Shown piece after piece: positions 1-8,764 of a DNA stretch of 64,000 nt (positions within the stretch are counted from its first letter, which is position 1; every line of letters starts with the position of its first letter). The stretch lies in NCBI GenBank assembly GCA_051453625.1, contig JBOZIK010000001.1, forward strand, positions 10,422,550 to 10,486,549. The letters are read 5' to 3'. A program made the position numbers and the translations under genes. Below the pieces are notes generated by a model. It was not told the origin of the DNA, ran no database searches, and worked only from the letters and a program-made list of their open reading frames with translations. The DNA comes from Welwitschia mirabilis (taxonomy: Eukaryota > Gnetophyta > Gnetopsida > Welwitschiales).

Positions 1-741
1 TTCTAAAACTTTCATGAACACATGAAAACCTGCAAGGATGCATGCTTGCATCTTCTTCAACATGTGGAACTCTCTAGTAATCAAAATATATCATATGTCC
101 ACCATGTTTATCATTTAGCTTTCATCACTCACTTGTATTTTCCACCTTTTAATAGCCTAATCTTGCTTTACCTTGTTACAAATCATCACCTTAAATTCAT
201 CTACTTCTTTTTATTGCATAACTTTTGGATACCTCTTTATAATGAGTTAACTTCTAAGTGGCTAAGTCTTCATCTTATATAGAAGTGCATTTTGAATGAC
301 TTCATTGAGATTCTTAATTTAAATGCTATGGAAGACTTAGGGTTAACGGACAATAGTTGTGACTATGTTAGTTGATGACCGATATGATCTTAACATGATA
401 AAAGAAATTGAGTAGGAAGGTCATCTTAATTGGGAGATGTGTCCTCCATTCACCTTTAGCAAAATGACTCCTTAGCATGTTTTTTTGGTTAAGATCATTT
501 CTTTGTTTGATCGTCTATTCATTTGGTCCTATGTTAAACTGCATTTGAGTTTTCATTAAAGTAGTTTTCGACTTTTGGGCATTTATGCTGATGAGATTAG
601 ATTTCACTTAATCTTAAGAAATTCTCATGTCAATGACCTTAAGTGTCTTATGTTATTGTGTATTAGCATCAACCATATCAAATTTGATGCTTATCCTCAG
701 CTATGAGTTTTACAATTTATCATTCCAATTATCAATCAATG
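1..741. other. A+T-rich DNA without a recognisable gene
   Basis: The longest open frame is 86 codons (22-282, plus strand), rich in His, Leu, Phe and Tyr with no motif I recognise. Its composition is what A+T-rich non-coding DNA gives by chance. I see no repeat or promoter-like structure here. Confidence 0.5.
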
Positions 742-756
742 NNNNNNNNNNNNNNN

Positions 757-787
<31 letters not shown>
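757..787. repeat. (GA)n microsatellite beside a 15-base gap
   Basis: An uninterrupted run of AG dinucleotides follows a run of 15 N (742-756). The gap probably falls inside or at the edge of the microsatellite, so its true length is unknown. A purine-rich A/G stretch follows to about 870. Confidence 0.9.
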
Positions 788-792
<5 letters not shown>

Positions 793-921
793 AGCCAATT
801 GATTAGAAGAAAAAGAAAAAGATTTTAAAAAAAGGGGAAAAGGAGGGAAAAAGAAAAAAAAGGGAAAAAAATCATGATGTCCTACTACAAGTGCATCAGA
901 GCAAATATTCTTGAAAAAGGC

Positions 922-1985
922 CTTTAGCAGTGTAATATGGTAGCCATGGGAACTCCACCAGGTGTTAGTTGGTCACAATCTAGCTTCAGTTTATGGATCC
1001 TTANNNNNNNNNNNNNNNNNNNNNNNNNNNNNNNNNNNNNNNNNNNNNNNNNNNNNNNNNNNNNNNNNNNNNNNNNNNNNNNNNNNNNNNNNNNNNNNNN
1101 NNNNNNNNNNNNNNNNNNNNNNNNNNNNNNNNNNNNNNNNNNNNNNNNNNNNNNNNNNNNNNNNNNNNNNNNNNNNNNNNNNNNNNNNNNNNNNNNNNNN
1201 NNNNNNNNNNNNNNNNNNNNNNNNNNNNNNNNNNNNNNNNNNNNNNNNNNNNNNNNNNNNNNNNNNNNNNNNNNNNNNNNNNNNNNNNNNNNNNNNNNNN
1301 NNNNNNNNNNNNNNNNNNNNNNNNNNNNNNNNNNNNNNNNNNNNNNNNNNNNNNNNNNNNNNNNNNNNNNNNNNNNNNNNNNNNNNNNNNNNNNNNNNNN
1401 NNNNNNNNNNNNNNNNNNNNNNNNNNNNNNNNNNNNNNNNNNNNNNNNNNNNNNNNNNNNNNNNNNNNNNNNNNNNNNNNNNNNNNNNNNNNNNNNNNNN
1501 NNNNNNNNNNNNNNNNNNNNNNNNNNNNNNNNNNNNNNNNNNNNNNNNNNNNNNNNNNNNNNNNNNNNNNNNNNNNNNNNNNNNNNNNNNNNNNNNNNNN
1601 NNNNNNNNNNNNNNNNNNNNNNNNNNNNNNNNNNNNNNNNNNNNNNNNNNNNNNNNNNNNNNNNNNNNNNNNNNNNNNNNNNNNNNNNNNNNNNNNNNNN
1701 NNNNNNNNNNNNNNNNNNNNNNNNNNNNNNNNNNNNNNNNNNNNNNNNNNNNNNNNNNNNNNNNNNNNNNNNNNNNNNNNNNNNNNNNNNNNNNNNNNNN
1801 NNNNNNNNNNNNNNNNNNNNNNNNNNNNNNNNNNNNNNNNNNNNNNNNNNNNNNNNNNNNNNNNNNNNNNNNNNNNNNNNNNNNNNNNNNNNNNNNNNNN
1901 CTTTAGCAGTGTGATCTGGTAGCCATGGGAACTCCACTAGGGTGTTAGTTGGTCACAATCTAGCTTTGGTTTGTGGATCCTTATG
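922..1985. repeat. 897-base gap with the same sequence on both sides
   Basis: The roughly 82 bases before the gap (922-1003) recur just after it (1901-1985) with about seven differences, including the GTAGCCATGGGAACTCCAC stretch. The gap is 1004-1900. Either a tandem repeat lies here or two overlapping contigs or haplotypes were laid end to end. No coding function is recognised in the repeated segment. Confidence 0.8.
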
Positions 1986-2780
1986 CTCTTGGCAGTGGTT
2001 ACACTTCCCTCATCATGATGGATGGTGTTCTCTAAACATTCCATTGGCTTGATTTTCCCATGATTCTGAAGCTAAGACTTCGTGAGCATTTAGAAAATAT
2101 TGGTCATTGAATGACAAGTTAGTAAGAACTCACTTGTTATTGTAGTCGAGAATTGGATTAAGTTATCGTTCAAATACTATATTAATACTTTACAAAATAA
2201 CCATAGGCATTGTCGTAATCACTGCCCATATTTCATGATACTCTATGCTATTTAGCATTAAACCACATATTAACAGCGTTGAACAACATTATGATCTATA
2301 CCAATGGACTTTGCTAGATTGGCATTTAGAGGTGTATAAATCAATGTTCTTTATGCCTTATTTGTTCATTTTTACCTAATATTTTCTTAGTATTCACATC
2401 TAATTACCTTAAAGTCATTATTGCATCTACTCTTACTTAATTGAGACTAATTTCACTTTTTAGTTAGCTTGTTATCTTTTAATATCTATCCCTTTTCACC
2501 TTCTATTTGACACCTTGCAATGTCGTGATCATCTATTTTGCATTGTCATCACCTCTTATCCCTTTTGCTTTACCTACCACTCTCTTATACTCTAAATACG
2601 TCCTTCTCCATTTTCATAATTATTGTAAGATGTCATTTACCCTTCTTGTTTCTAACTTGGGCATGTGTCTAAATGTTCACATGTTGTTTTGATATGGAGC
2701 TTCATTCCACTCACCTCCACATAAAAAGGGGACAACTATAATAGTGGTGTTCTTTCCATTAGAACTTACTCCTAGACGAT
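1986..2780. other. A+T-rich DNA, nothing recognised
   Basis: Both strands are full of stop codons. The only open frame (2507-2692, 61 codons) is low in complexity and has no family features. Confidence 0.5.
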
Positions 2781-3430
2781 AACCATAACAAAGTAAAATG
2801 CATAGAAAAATAGCCAACAATACTTAACGAAGGTTCTTGAAATAAAGTGAGGTAGCAATAGAAAGCAAAAAGCCAAGGGAAGTCATTCAAAAAGAAATAG
2901 AAAACAACGTGAATTATAAAACGGAGATCACAGAGGAAAGAAGGGAGATCAAAGAACGACATTTCAGGAGGCGAGCACACAGCTAAGAGAGAAGAACGAG
3001 AAGTGAGAGAGGACAAGTGCTTACATAGGAATGTTAAAGAGGATCAAAACGCAAAGGGGAGGCAAATGCAAATAGATTAGAGCAGAAAATGCATTAAGAG
3101 ACAAGCCAGAGGAAAAGAAGGAAGATAAAAGGGAATTATTTCAGGAAGTATCCAAATCCAACGAAAGCATAGGCACAGAAAGGAGCATTAAGAAAAGAAG
3201 GAACACCATTGTAATTATGAGACAGTGGGGAACAACGTCAACATCACAGAAGGCTAATTCAATATAACAGGGTAGATAGAAGGGCTGAGCCAACGCTAAT
3301 TTAATATAGAGAACGACAAAAAGAAACAACATCAAGAGGAGGACACGATCTGAAAATAGGGGAGTCTAAGAAGAATCAAGATGCTTAGATACAAGAAGAA
3401 GAGGATTAGAATTGAATGGGCCATGAAGGA
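2780..3430 (+). other. Purine-rich strand-asymmetric tract
   Basis: The plus strand is dominated by A and G over about 650 bases, with runs such as GAGAGAAGAACGAGAAG, and a similar tract recurs at 3830-3950. The opposite strand therefore has spurious open frames of Phe, Leu and Ser (2759-3016 and 3141-3335), which I do not regard as genes. It may belong to the body of the LINE-like insert ending at 4069, but no domain is visible. Confidence 0.45.
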
Positions 3431-3899
3431 TTAGCGAATGCTACTATAAATGTTGCAACAGCAACAACAATATGCGTTTTCTAGATATGAAGTGCTTATT
3501 GCTTATACTATGAAGATGTTGGATTTTTTCTAAATTAGACTTTGCATAATCATTACTAATTCCCATTAAGAGTGAGGATGTAATTACCAAAGAAATGAAA
3601 AGATACTTAGCCCGTGGGCTACCACATGTTAGAAAGGTCCCTCGATTTGTTAGAGATCTATGTGCATAAGGGTTTTTATTCTAAGTTCCAAGTCTGTCAT
3701 TTTTACTAGTGCAAACTAACTATGTGGTAATAGGGATGAAAGTTTCGGATTTTGGGTGTTAGATAGAGACTCATCTATTTTCATCTAAGAGAAATACAAA
3801 TATGCAATAGTTAGAAAGACAAAGAGAACATTTAATAGCACTTGAAGAAGGGGTTCTTCAAAGAATAGAGGAGGATAGCAAACACAAGAGAGAGGAGGA

Positions 3900-4069
3900 A
3901 GGAACTCTAAAAACAGGAATAGGGGAGGCGGCCTAGGTCATCTCATCTCTTATTTTACCAAGTTTTTAATGTTTTAATGATTTCATATTTTGTGAGACCA
4001 CATTTAAATTGAGTTTATTTTAATTGGAATTTATCTTAAACTAATATTACTTTCATCAAAAAAAAAAAA
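3900..4069 (+). mobile_element. LINE-like 3' end with poly(A) tail
   Basis: An A+T-rich tail closes with TTTCATC followed by 12 A (4058-4069). Plant LINEs commonly end in a TTTCAT(C/T)-type sequence before the poly(A). No reverse transcriptase is visible upstream, so this would be a severely 5'-truncated or diverged copy. A processed transcript with a templated A run is an alternative. Confidence 0.3.
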
Positions 4070-4389
4070 TCAAAAAGATACTCAAAACTTTTACCTTAGT
4101 TCTTATTTGAATGCTTCTAAATGAATTAGCTAAATTGGAGCTAAGTTAGTTTTACTTTTGTTCTATACACAAATCCTCTAAGGAGCCTTAAGTCTTAACC
4201 TTCGAATCCAAAAATAATATTATCGTTCAAAGTTCATTTGCTGTGTAGCAATTCAATAAAGTATAACTAGATCACGTATGAAACTTTAGAAACATTTTAG
4301 TACTAGGTCATAAGACAACATTAATTAGATCAAAAGAGACTTTACCTTGCCAATAATTCTCACAATGATTATGAATTAGGAGGACGGTA

Positions 4390-4605
4390 TCAAACTTAGC
4401 CAGAAAAACACAATTATCAAGTCCAGTGAAAAATTATCAAATTTAGTCAAATAGTTAAATCCAATCAACCATCAAAGCTCATCAAACGCAGTCAAAATTG
4501 GTCAAACCTACTCGAACTGTCAAAGCACAATTAAATTCTGTCAAAATATAACATTCAAACCTAAAATAAAATAGTCAAGCTTTGTCAAACAGTTAAATTT
4601 AGCCA
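4390..4605 (+). repeat. Degenerate GTCAAA-rich array, left part
   Basis: The motif (A/G/T)GTCAAA or ATCAAA recurs every 8-16 bases. The array continues at 5546-5660 beyond the inserted element at 4614-5537, so it was one array before that insertion. Confidence 0.7.
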
Positions 4606-4613
4606 ACAACATC
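4606..4613. repeat. Target-site duplication, left copy
   Basis: ACAACATC lies immediately outside the left terminal repeat of the element at 4614-5537 and is identical to the 8 bases at 5538-5545. Eight bases is the target duplication length of hAT transposons. Confidence 0.75.
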
Positions 4614-4809
4614 CATTTTTACAAGACTCGGACTTGTGACTCAACTCGGCTGAGAGAAAAAACTCGTGACTCGGCCCGACTCAGAAGCCGACTCGGCGCA
4701 GACTCGGAAGTTAAAAAGAATCACTAAAGAGTCTCATTTTTTTTGCATTTTAAATACAATTTCTAGTATTTCAATGACATTTTTAGAATTCCTATACTAC
4801 ATTAAAACA

Positions 4810-5303
4810 TTTAAACGTAAAATACATGATGCATTAACATGTGTTATAGCATAATTTTGTTCAAGATGGAAAAATAAAGTGTAAAATAAAAGTTCCAACA
4901 TCCATATTCCATATAGCCTCGCACTTGAAAAATTTTCTCCCTAAAAGAAGTGCAATTGTTGTTAGATTAGGGTAGGAAGGTGTTTTTATAAGGCAAAAGG
5001 TGANNNNNNNNNNNNNNNNNNNNNNNNNNNNNNNNNNNNNNNNNNNNNNNNNNNNNNNNNNNNNNNNNNNNNNNNNNNNNNNNNNNNNNNNNNNNNNNNN
5101 NNNTTTAAATGTAAAATACATGATGCATTAACATGTGTTATAGCATAATTTTGTTCAAGATGGAAAAATAAAGTGCAAAATAAAAGTTCCAACCTCTATA
5201 TACCATATAGCCTCGCACTTGAAAAATCTTTTCCCTCAATTGAAAAGAAGTGCAATTGTTGTTAGATTAGGGTAGGAAGATGTTTTTATAAGGCACAAGG
5301 TGG
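4810..5303. repeat. 100-N gap with duplicated flanks
   Basis: Bases 4810-5003 recur at 5104-5303 with a small insertion and scattered substitutions. The arbitrary 100-N gap lies exactly between the two copies, which points to two unmerged overlapping contigs or alleles. Confidence 0.85.
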
Positions 5304-5433
5304 TGGGCCCACTGTTAATCAATTAAAAAAGCAATTTTTTTAAAAGAAACATTTTTTCTGCCTCAAACCCGTGTTGACTCGCACTGACTCGGGAGACACC
5401 GAGCAAGTCAGGCGAGACTCGCGAGTTTTTGAT

Positions 5434-5526
5434 GCAAACTCGCACTCGGCGAGTTTGCACTCACCCGACTTGTGAGCCTCGAAATACTCGCGACTCGGCG
5501 AGTACTCACTTGAGACTCGGCGAGTC
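5434..5526. repeat. Cluster of CTCGGCGAG hairpins
   Basis: Three perfect inverted repeats lie in less than 100 bases. At 5434-5458 nine-base arms GCAAACTCG and CGAGTTTGC flank a 7-base loop. At 5485-5504 TACTCG pairs with CGAGTA. At 5514-5526 GACTC pairs with GAGTC. They form the right subterminal part of the hAT-type element and are far richer in CpG than the surroundings. Confidence 0.8.
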
Positions 5527-5537
5527 TTGCAACACTG

Positions 5538-5545
5538 ACAACATC
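5538..5545. repeat. Target-site duplication, right copy
   Basis: ACAACATC, identical to 4606-4613, directly follows the right terminal repeat. Confidence 0.75.
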
Positions 5546-5660
5546 AACATCAGTGCCAAGTTCTCAAACTCAATCAAACCAAGTCAATTCAGTCAAAGTT
5601 AGTTAACAACAGTCAAACCCAATCAAACTTGGTCAAGCTTAGTTAAACTAATCAAATTAC
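5546..5660 (+). repeat. GTCAAA-rich array, right part
   Basis: This continues the array at 4390-4605 with the same AGTCAAA and AATCAAA spacing. Confidence 0.65.
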
Positions 5661-5921
5661 TCATTATCGCATGACATTTGAACTAACCCACCATTTACGA
5701 AAAGAAAAATCTTGTAAACATTAAACGTTTGCCAATGCATTGTATCATTAAAAATATGATCTTCTATATATTAAATTGCTGAGATTCATATATCAACAAT
5801 GTTTGAAAGTAGGTCTGACGAATCATATAAAAACTTGATATGAAACAAACAAAAAGAATATGGCCGAAGCATTACCACAAGATTAACTGAGTCTACCACT
5901 AGAAAGGCATGTACTTCTTAC

Positions 5922-5999
5922 CGTGCCTGTCATGAAAGTCATGGCTATGGTGAAATCATTGCCCCCTTCTCCACCTGGAACAACTCCAGATGCGAAATA
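5922..5999 (-). CDS. Candidate internal exon of an unidentified protein
   Basis: On the minus strand a CAG acceptor (6000-6002) is followed by exactly 26 open codons and then a GTAAGA donor (5921-5916). The peptide begins YFASGVVPGGEGGNDF and ends MTGT, a non-random, Gly-rich composition unlike surrounding A+T-rich frames. Exact multiples of three between consensus splice sites, together with locally higher G+C, suggest a real exon. I do not recognise the family. The next sequence upstream on this strand is lost in a 690-base gap. A second coding relic on the same strand lies at 7835-7975, but a connection is not shown. Confidence 0.35.
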
Positions 6000-6006
6000 C
6001 TGTTCC

Positions 6007-7930
6007 AAACATTATGCTTTACTTANNNNNNNNNNNNNNNNNNNNNNNNNNNNNNNNNNNNNNNNNNNNNNNNNNNNNNNNNNNNNNNNNNNNNNNNNNN
6101 NNNNNNNNNNNNNNNNNNNNNNNNNNNNNNNNNNNNNNNNNNNNNNNNNNNNNNNNNNNNNNNNNNNNNNNNNNNNNNNNNNNNNNNNNNNNNNNNNNNN
6201 NNNNNNNNNNNNNNNNNNNNNNNNNNNNNNNNNNNNNNNNNNNNNNNNNNNNNNNNNNNNNNNNNNNNNNNNNNNNNNNNNNNNNNNNNNNNNNNNNNNN
6301 NNNNNNNNNNNNNNNNNNNNNNNNNNNNNNNNNNNNNNNNNNNNNNNNNNNNNNNNNNNNNNNNNNNNNNNNNNNNNNNNNNNNNNNNNNNNNNNNNNNN
6401 NNNNNNNNNNNNNNNNNNNNNNNNNNNNNNNNNNNNNNNNNNNNNNNNNNNNNNNNNNNNNNNNNNNNNNNNNNNNNNNNNNNNNNNNNNNNNNNNNNNN
6501 NNNNNNNNNNNNNNNNNNNNNNNNNNNNNNNNNNNNNNNNNNNNNNNNNNNNNNNNNNNNNNNNNNNNNNNNNNNNNNNNNNNNNNNNNNNNNNNNNNNN
6601 NNNNNNNNNNNNNNNNNNNNNNNNNNNNNNNNNNNNNNNNNNNNNNNNNNNNNNNNNNNNNNNNNNNNNNNNNNNNNNNNNNNNNNNNNNNNNNNNNNNN
6701 NNNNNNNNNNNNNNNGCTGGGTTCCCCTCCTAAAATTGACACAGTCGAATACAACTACTGAGCATCAAAAGAAACAAATCTGTTACGGAAAGAAGTGTGC
6801 TATCTGCGTCCGGTCAACTGCATCTGCTATGGAATGAAGAGAAAGCAGATACAGTAAAGTACTCCCTCTGTTGATTTCTATAGTAGTCTGCAGCATCCTT
6901 CACAGCATTTGCTACAGGTTGTTAACACTCCCTCGGCACTGCGCTATCAGTTTCNNNNNNNNNNNNNNNNNNNNNNNNNNNNNNNNNNNNNNNNNNNNNN
7001 NNNNNNNNNNNNNNNNNNNNNNNNNNNNNNNNNNNNNNNNNNNNNNNNNNNNNNNNNNNNNNNNNNNNNNNNNNNNNNNNNNNNNNNNNNNNNNNNNNNN
7101 NNNNNNNNNNNNNNNNNNNNNNNNNNNNNNNNNNNNNNNNNNNNNNNNNNNNNNNNNNNNNNNNNNNNNNNNNNNNNNNNNNNNNNNNNNNNNNNNNNNN
7201 NNNNNNNNNNNNNNNNNNNNNNNNNNNNNNNNNNNNNNNNNNNNNNNNNNNNNNNNNNNNNNNNNNNNNNNNNNNNNNNNNNNNNNNNNNNNNNNNNNNN
7301 NNNNNNNNNNNNNNNNNNNNNNNNNNNNNNNNNNNNNNNNNNNNNNNNNNNNNNNNNNNNNNNNNNNNNNNNNNNNNNNNNNNNNNNNNNNNNNNNNNNN
7401 NNNNNNNNNNNNNNNNNNNNNNNNNNNNNNNNNNNNNNNNNNNNNNNNNNNNNNNNNNNNNNNNNNNNNNNNNNNNNNNNNNNNNNNNNNNNNNNNNNNN
7501 NNNNNNNNNNNNNNNNNNNNNNNNNNNNNNNNNNNNNNNNNNNNNNNNNNNNNNNNNNNNNNNNNNNNNNNNNNNNNNNNNNNNNNNNNNNNNNNNNNNN
7601 NNNNNNNNNNNAAACATTATGCTTTACTTAGCAAAGGGAACAAATTTGAACACAGTATAATGCACAAAAGTACACAGTTCATAGTTTGAGCGCTGGGTTC
7701 CCCTCCTAAAATTGTCACAGTCGAATACAACTACTGAGCATCAAAAGAAACAAATCTGTTAGGGAAAGAAATGTGCTATCTGCGTCCGGCCAACTGCATC
7801 TGCTATGGAGTGAAGAGAAAGCAGATACAGTAAATTACTCCCTCTGTTGATTTCTATAGAAGTCTACAGCATCCTTCACAGCATTCGCTACAGGTTGTTA
7901 ACACTCCCTCGGCACTGCGCCATTAGTTTC
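6007..7930. repeat. Two gaps with interleaved duplicated flanks
   Basis: Bases 6007-6025 recur at 7612-7630, and 6716-6954 recur at 7692-7930 (offset 976) with only scattered differences. The gaps are 6026-6715 and 6955-7611. The order suggests three pieces of one locus, or two alleles, placed consecutively. Gene models crossing this region should not be trusted. Confidence 0.8.
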
Positions 7931-7975
7931 TTGTAGCCAATTCACATGATCTTCAGCAGTCAGCCAGTGCACACT
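7835..7975 (-). pseudogene. C-terminal-like coding relic, unidentified
   Basis: The minus-strand frame contains EDHVNWLQETNGAVPREC, a TAA stop, then QPVANAVKDAVDFYRNQQRE and another stop at 7835-7837. The first stop (TGTTAACAA) is one C-to-T change from Cys-Gln-Gln, so this reads like a decayed protein. The duplicate at 6716-6954 carries the same internal stop but reads through the second one. I do not recognise the protein. G+C content is higher than in the neighbouring transposon relics. Confidence 0.3.
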
Positions 7976-8033
7976 CAGAGCGGCTCAAATCAAGGACTAC
8001 GTGGTCGCATTTACAAGATGCAGGGAATAGTTG

Positions 8034-8244
8034 TGCATATAAAAAGAAGCCAACGGTGCTTATAAAAAGAGACATTCAGAAAGAGGAGGACTTCTGCATA
8101 GAAACACAGCGAAGAGAAAGTTGGTGGTATTCAAGCGTCGACACCAGGTCAATGAGAGGTTTTCATCATTCTTTATTTTTTTTAGTTTGGCTGTTGTAAT
8201 ATGAGCTTGTCTTAATTCAAAAGAATGTAGTTAAAAAAAAAAAA
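8034..8244 (+). promoter_or_regulatory. Twin TATA-like boxes followed by a poly(A) run
   Basis: Two TATAAAAAG motifs lie about 23 bases apart near 8040 and 8063. About 170 bases downstream an A12 run (8233-8244) closes the segment. This could be the promoter and processed end of a short plus-strand transcript or retroposed sequence. No credible open frame lies between them. TATA-like strings are common in A+T-rich DNA, so confidence is low. Confidence 0.15.
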
Positions 8245-8249
8245 GGAAA

Positions 8250-8760
8250 AATGATTTTTTGTTTGTAAATTCCCTTTACAAAAATCTTTTTCAATAGTAA
8301 TTTTGATTTTAATATCATCAAAATCCTTTTAAAAAAAAGTCTAAGTACCTTTTTTCATCTATATTAAGAATGAAAATCTTAGTTTGAAAAAATTTAGTTG
8401 AAATTGACCTACAAGGTTTACTTTAGTTTAACAAAATAACTAGGCTTTTTGCCTTAGAAAAAAAAAAGGAAAACAAGAGTTTGTTGTTTTAGGTTAAGAA
8501 AGGCATTTTTCACATTCATTATTCTCTTAGTAAAATTTATTTTACAAAATTCTCATGTGTCATTAAATTTTAGCTATTTCACAAAGTAGACTTAGATGAG
8601 ACATTGATTTTAAAGTGCATTTCAGAAAAGAAAATAATTTACAAATATAAGGTTGTGAAAACATGGTCATAGCTGTTTGGCGCTAGAAGGAGGGCCTTAG
8701 GCAAAACACCACACAAAAAAAATCAAACATCAATTTAACGTTGTGAAATTCAGTCATAAT
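8250..8760. other. A+T-rich DNA, nothing recognised
   Basis: Low-complexity A and T runs with no open frame of note. The 3' part of the neighbouring minus-strand LINE probably decays into this stretch. Confidence 0.5.
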
Positions 8761-8764
8761 AGTA

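Larger units (their letters stand above)
4614..5537. mobile_element. Non-autonomous hAT-type element with CTCGGCGAG subterminal palindromes
   Basis: The left end reads CATTTTTACAAGACTCG (4614-4630). The reverse complement of the right end (5521-5537) is CAGTGTTGCAAGACTCG, matching at 14 of 17 positions, and both ends start with CA. Perfect 8-bp duplications flank it. Both subterminal regions (4622-4712 and 5355-5535) are packed with ACTCGG/CGAGT motifs while the middle is A+T-rich and non-coding. hAT transposases are known to bind repeated subterminal motifs, so these may be transposase sites; that role is inferred. About 300 bases of the apparent length come from a 100-N gap (5004-5103) with a duplicated flank, so the real element is probably near 630 bp. 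It has no transposase of its own. Confidence 0.72.

Noticed and set aside
924-1937. Open frames of over 300 codons on both strands across 924-1937
   Set aside because: They consist almost entirely of N and owe their length to the gap at 1004-1900. The same applies to the long frames spanning 6026-7611, 10428-11094, 18115-18661, 41511-41801 and 47651-48117.
2759-3335. Minus-strand hydrophobic frames 2759-3016 and 3141-3335 as membrane proteins
   Set aside because: They are the complement of a purine-rich tract, which necessarily encodes Phe, Leu and Ser.
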